Of a stretch of 30,680 bases of DNA, positions 15,628-23,175 are shown one piece after another. This DNA comes from JBCDGZ01 sp038750655 (lineage in GTDB: Bacteria > Bacteroidota > Bacteroidia > Chitinophagales > Saprospiraceae): positions 1 through 30,680 of the forward strand of contig JBCDGZ010000097.1 of the NCBI GenBank assembly GCA_038750655.1, given 5' to 3'. Within the stretch, counting starts at the first letter, position 1. Each line of letters begins with the position of its first letter. A program made the position numbers and the translations under genes. The notes beneath the pieces are model-generated. The model did no database searches, was not told where the DNA came from, and saw only the letters and a program-made list of their open reading frames with translations.

Positions 15628-17064
15628 ATGTATAATAGTAAATTGATTGCCTATCTAAAGGTGCTGACTGCCGAAGAGTTAAAACAGCTTTCTCGGTTTA
15701 TGCAATCGCCTTATTTTTTTGAGAAACCTCCAGCGCCTGTTCTTCAACATTTATTGACCTTTTTAAGGCCGTTTCATCCTGATTTTCCGAAGGAAAAAGT
15801 CAACAAGGCAGCCGCTTTCACCTATTGCTTTCCGGGGCAGGCGTTTGACCAAAAAAAAATTGAATTCAAGATGTACGACCTTTTTAAGGTGATCGAACAA
15901 TTCATCGTCCAACATTTCACATCTACACAGACCATCGATCACCAATTGGTGCAGCTTCGCTTTTTGCGGGAACGGGGGCTGGCCCATCATTTTGATTTGA
16001 CGATCAAACGCATCCGTCGGGCGCAGCAAAAGCGGACGGAGCGAGGGGCGGTGTTTTATCGTCAGCAGTTTGAGTTGGCTCGTGAGGTGATGTTGAAGGA
16101 GAGCCGCCGCAGGCTGCGGGGCAGTGATTTGAATTTACCGCAAGTCCATCAGTCGCTAGACATTGATTATTTGGTCAATAAATTGGAGTATGCTTGCCAC
16201 CTGCTGGCCCAAAGTAAACACCATTTACCACTCGAAGCGGCGCCCCATCTCACTTTTTTACAATATCTCCAACCCGCCTTGGCAGCAGGGCACTACGCCG
16301 ATATTCCGCAAGTTCAGCTGTATTTTGCCGCTTTGCAATGGTTACAGGAGGAAAAAGAACCTTCCGCATCTTTTACCAAAGAACTCAAAAAGTACCGTCA
16401 TGCCCTTCCAGCCGATCAGCTGAAATCCATCCACACCTTATACCGAAATTACTGCGTCCGTAAATACAATGAGGGGGAAGAAAAATACCTGCACTATTTG
16501 TACGACATTTACTGCATGAGTCTCGAAGAGGGCCTACTGTTCAATAATGGAGGGCTGCTGCAAAGTACCATGCAAAATATGGTGAGTATTGGGCTAAAAC
16601 TACGTAAATACGATTGGGTACATCAATTTTTGCAGCAATACCGCGATCAGATCGTCGATACTACAGCACCTGAAGAGGTCTACAGCTTTAACCTGGCCCG
16701 CTACCACTTTGCCCTGCGGCAATTTGAGGAGGCGCTGGATTGTATGCCTACGGAGTATGAGGATTTGTATTATAAAATAGAGGCGCGGCTGTTGGAAGTA
16801 AAAATCTACTATGAGCAAGATTCGGAACTATTGGACCACAAAATGCAGGCTTGCAAGGTGTACCTGCATCGGATTTCTAATGCTTTGTTACCGAAAGTAC
16901 AGCAGGAGGGCTTTAACAATTTTATTGACTTCCTCAAACAAATTTGCCATCCTCGAACCTTCAAAAATGAGAAGCGGATTGAGAAGCTACAGGCAAAACT
17001 GGCCGCCACAAAAGTCATCACCGACCGAGAGTGGTTAGCGGAGAAATTAGCCACTTTGAAATAA
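15628..17064 (+). CDS. Uncharacterised 478-residue helical cytosolic protein, copy B
   Basis: 478 residues, the same length as copy A and alignable by eye end to end without large gaps. No signal peptide or membrane segment. Conserved blocks include SPYFF (about 28-32), RGSDLNLPQVHQ, DYLVNKLEYACHLLAQSKHH, DQLKSIHTLYRN, MSLEEGLLFNNGGLLQSTMQN, YDWVHQFLQQY and MQACKVYLHRISNALLP. The repeated helix pairs suggest a TPR-like solenoid used for protein binding, but no named domain is recognised. It is transcribed away from the exported protein B across a short shared promoter region. A sampled 60-base stretch of this gene (16201-16260) has 30 G+C against 38 in the matching part of copy A (13381-13440), so the copies differ in base use. 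Confidence 0.88.
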   Translation: MYNSKLIAYLKVLTAEELKQLSRFMQSPYFFEKPPAPVLQHLLTFLRPFHPDFPKEKVNKAAAFTYCFPGQAFDQKKIEFKMYDLFKVIEQFIVQHFTSTQTIDHQLVQLRFLRERGLAHHFDLTIKRIRRAQQKRTERGAVFYRQQFELAREVMLKESRRRLRGSDLNLPQVHQSLDIDYLVNKLEYACHLLAQSKHHLPLEAAPHLTFLQYLQPALAAGHYADIPQVQLYFAALQWLQEEKEPSASFTKELKKYRHALPADQLKSIHTLYRNYCVRKYNEGEEKYLHYLYDIYCMSLEEGLLFNNGGLLQSTMQNMVSIGLKLRKYDWVHQFLQQYRDQIVDTTAPEEVYSFNLARYHFALRQFEEALDCMPTEYEDLYYKIEARLLEVKIYYEQDSELLDHKMQACKVYLHRISNALLPKVQQEGFNNFIDFLKQICHPRTFKNEKRIEKLQAKLAATKVITDREWLAEKLATLK

Positions 17065-17079
17065 GAGATCACGAAACCC

Positions 17080-18033
17080 TCAATTCACCACATTTTGGGC
17101 CTTCCCCGCCTGAAAACCTCGAATATTCTCCACCAGTCCTGCCATCAACCGCCTCCGCGAAGCTAGGCTCGCCCAAGCCTGATGCGGCGTCAGAATACAA
17201 TTATCCAGGCCAAGCAGCGGGTGGTCCGCCTGCGGCGGCTCAGCCGACAAAACATCCAACCCCGCTCCCGCAATCTGTCCCTCCAGCAAGGCTGCCCGAA
17301 GGTCTGCCTCCACCACTAGGCCCCCCCGCCCCGTATTGATCAAAAAAGCATTGGGCCTCATCTGTCGCAGGCGCTCCGCATTGATCAGCCCCTCGGTCGC
17401 TCCCGTCAAAGGCACATGCAGGCTGATGACATCACTCTCGGCGAAAAACTGATCCTCCTCGACCCGCTCCGCCAAGGCGTCTGTCGGCAGCGGGCGGGTA
17501 TGCTTGGCCAAAACTCGCATGCCAAAGGCCGCAGCGATCCGCGCCACCTCCTGTCCAATCTTGCCATAGCCATAGATGCCCATCGTTTGCCCTTGCAGTT
17601 CCAGCAGCGGCGCCTGCCAGTAGCACCACACTCCCGCGTCCGTCCATTCGCCGTGCTGCACACTGCGGTTGTGTCGCCCCACCTGATTGCAAAGCTCCAA
17701 GAGCAGGGCAAAAACATGCTGGGCCACCCCCGGTGTACTGTAGCCGCTGACGTTACAAACCGGAATCCCCGCCGCCCGCGCTGCGGCGATGTTAATATTA
17801 TTATAGCCAGTCGCCGAGACACAGATGCAGCGCAGCCGGGGCAGTGCCGCGATGGTGGCAGCGTCCAGCACGACTTTATTGGTGATGATAATTTCGGCCT
17901 CGGCGGCGCGAGCGCGTACCTCGCTCGGTTGGCTCCACTCGTAGCGGGTGACCTTACCCAGCGCTTCTAATTCCGCCCAGCTCAAGTCGCCAGGATTGAG
18001 GGTATAGCTGTCGAGCAATACGATGTTGTTCAT
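17080..18033 (-). CDS. D-2-hydroxyacid dehydrogenase (glycerate dehydrogenase/hydroxypyruvate reductase type)
   Basis: 317 residues. NAD(P)-dependent enzymes of this family interconvert 2-keto and D-2-hydroxy acids in the cytosol. The Rossmann motif is GYGKIG (155-160). The catalytic triad residues are visible: Arg236 in NTGRGG, Glu265 in SAEPP, and His284 in TPHQAWAS. The N-terminal substrate-side segment has CVSATGYNNI (71-80), usual in glycerate dehydrogenase-like members, so D-glycerate/hydroxypyruvate is the most likely substrate, but the exact one cannot be read from sequence. Its ATG overlaps the TGA of the upstream lipoprotein gene by four bases (ATGA), so the two are translationally coupled. 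It is convergent with helical protein B, 15 bases away, with no clear terminator. High GC. Confidence 0.92.
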   Translation of the reverse strand: MNNIVLLDSYTLNPGDLSWAELEALGKVTRYEWSQPSEVRARAAEAEIIITNKVVLDAATIAALPRLRCICVSATGYNNINIAAARAAGIPVCNVSGYSTPGVAQHVFALLLELCNQVGRHNRSVQHGEWTDAGVWCYWQAPLLELQGQTMGIYGYGKIGQEVARIAAAFGMRVLAKHTRPLPTDALAERVEEDQFFAESDVISLHVPLTGATEGLINAERLRQMRPNAFLINTGRGGLVVEADLRAALLEGQIAGAGLDVLSAEPPQADHPLLGLDNCILTPHQAWASLASRRRLMAGLVENIRGFQAGKAQNVVN

Positions 18034-18557
18034 TGTGGTTGGGTGTTTAGAGGTAGAGGATATTTCCGCAGTTCCCGCCCCAAGTGGCTGTACAGCTCCG
18101 CCGTCCAGTGCGGGCAGGCGAAGCAGGGCCGGAAGGGCCTTCCATTGCGAGCATCGCTGGGGAAGACGATTAGGCGAAGCTCGGGGAATTGCTCCAAGAG
18201 CTTGCTCAGCTCATCGTCGGATAGTTGCAGCGCCGTGGCCTCCGGCGGCGGCGGATCGCCCCCTTTGCGGGCATAGTAATCATTGGGAAAAGCCAGCTGA
18301 ATTCGCCCTGGTTCTGCCACCGTCGCCTCAAATTCGCCAATTGGTAGTTTCGGGTGCAGGAGTACTTCGCTCTTCCCAAGCTGTACCCACTGCTCGCCTT
18401 CCTGCCAGGCTTCGATCTGGCCTTCGGCTTTGAAGACGAGAAGGTGGAGGGGAGCGTTCAGGAGGGGAGGGGGTGGGGGTGTTTGCGCGTTGGGCGCTGC
18501 CGTAGGCTGGCAGGCGGTGAGGCAAAAGAGGGGGAGGAGGAGACAGAGCGTTCGCAT
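18030..18557 (-). CDS. Predicted lipoprotein, possibly a degenerate YkuD-like protein
   Basis: 175 residues with a lipoprotein signal (MRTLCLLLPLFCLTAC, Cys16) and a proline-rich linker (about 27-33). The following domain (LHLLVFKAEGQIEAW... LPIGEFEA... RIQLAFPNDYYARKGGDP) has the flavour of the L,D-transpeptidase (YkuD/YafK) fold, where LPxGxF and a xxFPNxYD segment occur. The catalytic His and the HGC(x)R cysteine motif are not present; the only late cysteines are in RPCFACPH. If the relation is real it would be a non-catalytic member. This is a tentative resemblance by eye. It is coupled by a four-base overlap with the D-2-hydroxyacid dehydrogenase downstream. High GC. Confidence 0.7.
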   Translation of the reverse strand: MRTLCLLLPLFCLTACQPTAAPNAQTPPPPPLLNAPLHLLVFKAEGQIEAWQEGEQWVQLGKSEVLLHPKLPIGEFEATVAEPGRIQLAFPNDYYARKGGDPPPPEATALQLSDDELSKLLEQFPELRLIVFPSDARNGRPFRPCFACPHWTAELYSHLGRELRKYPLPLNTQPQ

Positions 18558-18617
18558 GGGGGCGAAGATACTGATTTGTCGCTTAGGTGCCTATGGCTTT
18601 TGGTTGAGATGGTAACT

Positions 18618-19478
18618 TTACAACTTCTCGATGTCTTCTTTAGAGAGATTTGTATATTTCATGATCTTTTCAGTAGGTTCTCCATTGGCCTTCATAATTT
18701 TAGCTATATCCATTATTCCTTCCTCTCTTCCTTCCTCTCTTCCTTCTTCTCTTCCTTCTTCTCTTGAGGTATCAACTACATTTTTTAAATCTCGATAATA
18801 CTTCAGACTTTCTTTATAAGCCTCTCGTTCTTCTGGAGTAAATTTTGCTATTTCAGCAGCTTCAAATAATGTTTTGAAGATTTTATCTTGGAGTTTTTTG
18901 GGTCGATCTTGTAATTTGGATAAATGCCTAAATACATATAACCATTTATCAAAATGATTACTTAGTTCATCCTCGGTCTTCTTAAACTTCGGAAGTTCAA
19001 TGTAGATAAACTTGAGTTTATCATAAAAGACTTCACATTTTTGATCTTTGAGTTCAACAAAGTGCAGTAGATTTTCTTCAGATTTGTGATCATCAAACAA
19101 GAAGTCAAGAATCCCCACCGTATAAACAGGATCAAGTTTGTAGTCCCAGTTTCCCTTTTTAGCTTGTTCTTGAATAGGAAAAGAGGAGTAGTACACACTT
19201 CTATCTTTGAAGTAATTCTGTTTAGCTTTTTGTATCTCTACAATAAACCGTTCCCCAGAAGTCCCTATACAATAGAGGTCGAAAATGGCCTTTCTATCTA
19301 AATCATTTAGTCCAATTTTTTCACTATTGGAATAGGACAAATCTTGAATTTTATGTCTATCAGGCAAAATTTGATTCAGAAAGTCTATCAATAGGGCTTT
19401 ATTAGGTTCAGTGCCAAAGAGTTTTTTGAACCCAAAATCAGTAAGAGGATTAATGTATTTATCTTTTAATGCGCTCAT
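18618..19478 (-). CDS. Rpn-family PD-(D/E)XK nuclease / putative transposase
   Basis: 286 residues from the ATG at 19478 (a TTG two codons upstream is less likely). The start SALKDKYINPLTDFGFKKLFG is the hallmark of the Rpn/PDDEXK_2 family. Asp67 (..AIFDLYC) with Glu81-x-Gln83 (FIVEIQ) form the nuclease-type D...ExQ site. E. coli RpnA is a DNA endonuclease that promotes recombination; newer work links the family to phage defence. The C-terminal part has four exact REEG repeats (239-254) before a short helical tail (IMKANGEPTEKIMKYTNLS). The gene is clearly more AT-rich than its neighbours, a sign of transfer. A TAnnTTTG box lies 45 bases upstream. Confidence 0.9.
   Translation of the reverse strand: MSALKDKYINPLTDFGFKKLFGTEPNKALLIDFLNQILPDRHKIQDLSYSNSEKIGLNDLDRKAIFDLYCIGTSGERFIVEIQKAKQNYFKDRSVYYSSFPIQEQAKKGNWDYKLDPVYTVGILDFLFDDHKSEENLLHFVELKDQKCEVFYDKLKFIYIELPKFKKTEDELSNHFDKWLYVFRHLSKLQDRPKKLQDKIFKTLFEAAEIAKFTPEEREAYKESLKYYRDLKNVVDTSREEGREEGREEGREEGIMDIAKIMKANGEPTEKIMKYTNLSKEDIEKL
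18718..18765. repeat. Four 12-bp tandem repeats inside the Rpn-type gene
   Basis: Units 1-2 are CCTTCCTCTCTT and units 3-4 are CCTTCTTCTCTT, head to tail. On the minus strand they encode REEG four times. Twelve-base units keep the frame, so copy-number slippage would lengthen or shorten the linker without breaking the gene. Confidence 0.9.
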
Positions 19479-19522
19479 TATCAATTATTTGAATCGATAT
19501 AGTGGTGCTTAGTCTCCCTACA

Positions 19523-19530
19523 CAAAGATA
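19523..19530 (-). promoter_or_regulatory. Bacteroidota -7 box upstream of the Rpn-type gene
   Basis: The minus strand reads TATCTTTG, an exact TAnnTTTG match, 44 bases before the ATG at 19478. It lies in the 61-base gap after the stop of the NTF2-like gene, which suggests separate transcription. No clear -33 element. Confidence 0.5.
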
Positions 19531-19539
19531 ACGATTTTT

Positions 19540-20010
19540 CTACTTATAATGATCCGCATCCCCATAAATAACCTTCCACTCATCATCACGTTTTTCCCAC
19601 ACAAAGGTATTTGGACCGTTGGACTTAGTCACTGTCCCATCTTTTGAAACAATAGAATCACTGAAGATGAACGAAGAAATGGCGCATCGATTTCCAACTG
19701 GGATAATTTTTAAATCCTTCCATTCTGTATGAAAGGTATTGAGCGAAGCCATATAGGCTTTTGTACCTGTCTTTACATCTTGATAGGCTATCCTGTTTCC
19801 ATCTACCAGCATGGTGAATTCCGGCCACAACAAGTCTACGACGCCTTCTGCATTTAATGAGGTATCAGCTTTGTGGAATTCATGGACTCGTTGTTCTACT
19901 TGCTTGATCAATTCTGCCACATCATTCTTCGGATTATCTACTCGCTTTTGGCAACTCGTGATAAGTGATAGCAAAGCTATACAAGCAATAATGATTAATT
20001 TAGAATCCAT
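19540..20010 (-). CDS. NTF2-like/SnoaL-like lipoprotein
   Basis: 156 residues. Lipoprotein signal with lipobox ITSC (Cys20). The rest is a small alpha+beta fold of the NTF2/DUF4440-SnoaL type: an N-terminal helix (ELIKQVEQRVHEFHKADTSLNAEGV), then WPEFTMLVDGNRIAY, and a C-terminal pair of strands ending TFVWEKRDDEWKVIYGDADHY. Such domains bind small molecules or act as calcium-binding association-like modules; the substrate cannot be told. Codons are AT-rich, like the Rpn-type gene next to it, and unlike the GC-rich genes around. It has its own upstream gap of 82 bases to the DUF547 gene. Confidence 0.8.
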   Translation of the reverse strand: MDSKLIIIACIALLSLITSCQKRVDNPKNDVAELIKQVEQRVHEFHKADTSLNAEGVVDLLWPEFTMLVDGNRIAYQDVKTGTKAYMASLNTFHTEWKDLKIIPVGNRCAISSFIFSDSIVSKDGTVTKSNGPNTFVWEKRDDEWKVIYGDADHYK

Positions 20011-20092
20011 ATCAAGTGACTTGAAGATTTGGTATTCCGTACAGATTTAATTCCAAGTGTAAAATACCATTTTTCTTCTTCTACCCGAAGCT

Positions 20093-21199
20093 CTACCGAT
20101 TCAAGGCCCAATCATACTCCATATAAGTGACCTTCGCCCCAGCGTTGATCTTCGTCTTCGCATACTTATTCAGGTAATCAATGATATTCCCGAAATCTCC
20201 GGCGTACCATTCGAAGATTTTTGAGATTTTCACCTCATTGGCCGAGATCGTGTTGTATTGGGGATTATTGATGAAGGCCTTGGCCTGCTTTTCAAAGTAG
20301 CTTTCCAGGTTGTTGGGCGTCCAAGCGCGGTTGAGCAGGGGAGGGCAGGACTTAGCGGCGCAGTTGACCGCGAAGTGGATGCGTGCATCTTTGTATTGGG
20401 GGCGCAGGATGTCGTTTTCGATATTGTTTAACGAGTAGATATTGGCGCCGATTTCGATCCATTTGACATCCCAGGGCTTACCGCCGTGCAACTTGGTGAT
20501 ACTGCTGACGGGGTAGTTTTTGAGAATCAGCTTGATGGTGAAGGCATTGTAGGCATTGATCCAGTAGGCCATTTTGCTGTTGCGGGACCAGTTGTCGCGG
20601 ATGGGGTGGGCGCGGAGGTCCATGATATAGGCATCCAGAGCTTTCTCGGCCGATTTAAAGCCCTTGTAATCGACCTTACCGGAGGCGCTGACGTATTTGC
20701 GCAGTAGGGCGTCGAAGGCATCGTGGTTGAAGATGTGGACCTCTTCTTTAACGATTTCTTTCTTTTTCTCTTCGATTGCTGGCGGAGGCAGCTCCTTTTT
20801 GACCTCTTTAGGGTTTTTGGCTTTAACTACTGGATCAACTAGAGGGCCGGTTGTAGCAGGTTCTTTTTGTTGGGGAGGAGGGCTTACTTTTTCGGGCGTT
20901 TTGATCGGGGTTTCTTTTTTCTTCTTAGGTTGTTTTAAAACCGGGGGAGCAGCTTTTTCTTTCTTCACGGGGGCTTTGACGGCCTCGATGGGGTCTGGTA
21001 GGGTGACCTCGGTTGTAGGGGTAGTGGTTTTGGCTGGCGTAAAGGTAGTTGCAGGATCAGCCTTTGGTTTCGTTTCAGCAGGAGTATTGGTAGCCTTGGC
21101 GTAGGCGTCCGTATTGGTATTAGCGGTCGGATTATTGTCGGCGCAGGCACTGAAGACAATCAATGCAGCGAATAAGGCGATGATGGTTGGTTTTTTCAT
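20093..21199 (-). CDS. DUF547 lipoprotein with long Pro/Lys linker
   Basis: 368 residues. Lipoprotein signal (MKKPTIIALFAALIVFSAC, Cys19), then about 130 residues of low-complexity Pro/Thr/Lys-rich linker with acidic-basic blocks, then DUF547 (about 158-368). Family motifs are VDYKGF, MAYWINAYNAFTIKLIL, the SITKLHGGKPWDVKW block, IHFAVNCAAKSCPPL and the C-terminal FEWYAGDFG. The domain's His and Cys positions hint at a papain-like or metal-related site, but the reaction of DUF547 is not known. The linker suggests the domain is held away from the outer membrane. The gene is divergent from gldA across a 309-base spacer. Confidence 0.9.
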   Translation of the reverse strand: MKKPTIIALFAALIVFSACADNNPTANTNTDAYAKATNTPAETKPKADPATTFTPAKTTTPTTEVTLPDPIEAVKAPVKKEKAAPPVLKQPKKKKETPIKTPEKVSPPPQQKEPATTGPLVDPVVKAKNPKEVKKELPPPAIEEKKKEIVKEEVHIFNHDAFDALLRKYVSASGKVDYKGFKSAEKALDAYIMDLRAHPIRDNWSRNSKMAYWINAYNAFTIKLILKNYPVSSITKLHGGKPWDVKWIEIGANIYSLNNIENDILRPQYKDARIHFAVNCAAKSCPPLLNRAWTPNNLESYFEKQAKAFINNPQYNTISANEVKISKIFEWYAGDFGNIIDYLNKYAKTKINAGAKVTYMEYDWALNR

Positions 21200-21508
21200 G
21201 TGATGATTAAGTTAAGTGGTGATGAGGGGATGGCCCTCCATTGTTGCTATAACTCAAAAAAATGGCTCGCTGTTGTTGATAGTGAATTGGAATGTTATAG
21301 CCCAGACAATTTTAACAAAAATTTAAATGATGACGAAATTTGGGTGAATACTCCTCCTCGCGGGATGAAGCCATCTTCTGCCAGGGTAAAGTATTTTATG
21401 ACCTGCCCCGGGCCTTTGACAGCTATTTTACACTTTTTGGGGATACTTTGAAATTTAGTAGCTTTACGGGCGTTTCTTTTTGAAACTTTAACTGGAGAGC
21501 TTAATTTC
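21200..21508. other. Spacer between DUF547 gene and gldA
   Basis: A divergent promoter region of 309 bases. Frames of 83 (plus) and 71 (minus) codons cover it but overlap each other or the gldA start and have no recognisable motif. The only near-promoter sequence I see for gldA is TACTTTG at about 21445, one base short of the -7 consensus. Nothing else stands out. Confidence 0.5.
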
Positions 21509-22423
21509 ATGTCAGTAACTGTTAATCAACTTACTAAAATCTACGGCCAGCAGCGGGCAGTTAATGCCATTAGTTTTGAGGCGAAAAAAGGCGAAGTGCT
21601 GGGCTTCCTGGGGCCTAACGGCGCCGGCAAGACCACAACGATGAAGATGATTACCTGCTTCCTGCCGCCCAGCGATGGCCAGGCCGACGTCTGCGGCTTT
21701 GACACACGCAGCCACCCGATGGAAGTAAGGGCTCGGATTGGCTATCTGCCAGAGCACAATCCCCTCTACAAAGATATGTACGTACGGGAATACCTGCGCT
21801 TCGTCGCTGGACTCTACAAGCTCCCCAACAAGAACCAGCGGGTCAACGAAATGATCGAACGGACGGGCTTGGAGCGTGAGCAGCACAAGCTCATCGGTGC
21901 GCTCTCCAAGGGCTATCGCCAGCGGGTGGGCCTAGCCCAGGCGATGATCCACGACCCCGAAGTCCTCATCCTCGACGAACCGACCTCCGGCCTTGACCCC
22001 AACCAATTGGTGGAAATTCGCAGTCTTATCAAAGCGTTAGGCCAAGCCAAAACGGTGATCTTCTCTACCCATATCATGCAGGAAGTACAGGCCATCTGCG
22101 ATCGGGTGCTGATCATCAACCAGGGCAACCTGGTCGCCAATGATTCGATCGAACGGCTGCGGGAGCGGGTAAGCGGAGAGGCTATTGTACGGGTAGAGTT
22201 TCAACAGTCGGTTACAAAAGCGCGTTTGAAAGATATACAGGGTGTTTTGAAGGTCCAATCCCTGGGAGGCAATGCCTGGCAGCTGTCCTCTCCACCGGAT
22301 GCTGATATTCGGCCTGCTGTTTTTCAATTTGCTGTGTCCAATAAGCTGACGCTGCTGGAAATGCACAAAGAAATTTCGAGCGTCGAAGATGTATTCCAGC
22401 AACTGACCGCCAAAGGGGCATAG
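21509..22423 (+). CDS. gldA: Gliding-motility ABC transporter ATP-binding subunit GldA
   Basis: 304 residues, cytosolic ATPase of the GldA-GldF-GldG transporter. Walker A is GPNGAGKTT (35-43), the Q-loop region is followed by GYLPEHNPLYKDMYVREYL (78-96), the signature is LSKGYRQRV (132-140), Walker B VLILDEP (152-158), and the switch His is His188 in FSTHIMQE. The C-terminal 90 residues are the accessory domain usual in GldA. In Flavobacterium johnsoniae the proteins are needed for gliding; in others they occur without gliding, so the transported substrate remains open. It begins a close-spaced plus-strand series (17 bases to the next gene). Confidence 0.93.
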   Translation: MSVTVNQLTKIYGQQRAVNAISFEAKKGEVLGFLGPNGAGKTTTMKMITCFLPPSDGQADVCGFDTRSHPMEVRARIGYLPEHNPLYKDMYVREYLRFVAGLYKLPNKNQRVNEMIERTGLEREQHKLIGALSKGYRQRVGLAQAMIHDPEVLILDEPTSGLDPNQLVEIRSLIKALGQAKTVIFSTHIMQEVQAICDRVLIINQGNLVANDSIERLRERVSGEAIVRVEFQQSVTKARLKDIQGVLKVQSLGGNAWQLSSPPDADIRPAVFQFAVSNKLTLLEMHKEISSVEDVFQQLTAKGA

Positions 22424-22440
22424 GGTAAAAGAAAGGATCA

Positions 22441-23145
22441 ATGAAGAAAACTCATAATTTACTCCTTCTACTCTGTTTTTGTTGGCTTTGCCTGACAAAT
22501 ATCACACTGGCCTTGTCTACTACAGACAGCTTGCCGCCCGTCATTACCAAAAATTTTAAATTCAACGACGGCATCTACCTCGGCTACGATGACTTTCGCT
22601 GCAACACCCCGGTTTACGCGCTGGAGGAGCTGAAGGCCAATCTGGTCACCAATCCGCAGACCTTCATCACGCAAGTGGAATTCATCCAAATCAAGGCAAC
22701 AGGCGAGGTCATCGACCTGGATTCTATCTGGGGCCTCTGTTTGGGAGGAATTCCCTACATTCGCCTGCCAGAAGGGACCATCCCCAAGCCGCTACCGGCC
22801 TTCGCCGGCCTGCAACTTCGGGGCAACATCTGCTACTTCGCCTACGAAGATGTCGAAATGCGTAAGGTGAAGATGCCGGTTTATAACCCGCTGCACGGCA
22901 TTCCGTACCAGACCTCCTTCGTCGAACGCAAACAGTACCTCTACTACGAGAAAATGCTGCGCTTTGAGACTGGAGAGATTGCCGATCTCAATGTGGAAAA
23001 TCTGGTGGAATGGGTAGCAGATGACCCGCAGCTGGTCAAAGCAGCCAAAGTACTCGATCAAGCCAAGGAACCCGACAAACTGTTCCGCTGCCTACTGATC
23101 TACGACGATCGGCATTTGGTGCGAATAGGAAAATGTACAAATTAA
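22441..23145 (+). CDS. Exported protein of unknown function between gldA and gldF
   Basis: 234 residues with a signal peptide (about 1-24, hydrophobic LLLLLCFCWLCL). No lipobox or T9SS tail is visible. The mature part is mixed beta with conserved-looking NDGIYLGYDDFRCNTPVYAL, PYIRLPEGTI, GNICYFAYEDVEM and a C-terminal CLLIYDDRHLVRIGK. I recognise no family. It sits inside the gld transporter cluster, 17 bases after gldA and 30 before gldF, and is preceded by a purine-rich GAAAGGAT ribosome-binding-like site, so it is probably co-expressed with the transporter. Confidence 0.8.
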   Translation: MKKTHNLLLLLCFCWLCLTNITLALSTTDSLPPVITKNFKFNDGIYLGYDDFRCNTPVYALEELKANLVTNPQTFITQVEFIQIKATGEVIDLDSIWGLCLGGIPYIRLPEGTIPKPLPAFAGLQLRGNICYFAYEDVEMRKVKMPVYNPLHGIPYQTSFVERKQYLYYEKMLRFETGEIADLNVENLVEWVADDPQLVKAAKVLDQAKEPDKLFRCLLIYDDRHLVRIGKCTN

Positions 23146-23175
23146 TACCAAGCGGATAACGCTAAACACTGAACA

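Noticed and set aside
17031..17339. Pro-rich plus-strand frame after helical protein B
   Set aside because: It is antisense to the D-2-hydroxyacid dehydrogenase C-terminus; the Pro/Ala bias is a GC artefact.
18718..18765. Possible CRISPR-like or regulatory repeat
   Set aside because: Units are 12 bases without spacers and are in-frame coding repeats of the Rpn-type gene.
21200..21510. Two frames (83 codons plus, 71 codons minus) between the DUF547 gene and gldA
   Set aside because: They overlap each other, the minus one starts on the gldA ATG, and neither shows a domain or signal peptide.
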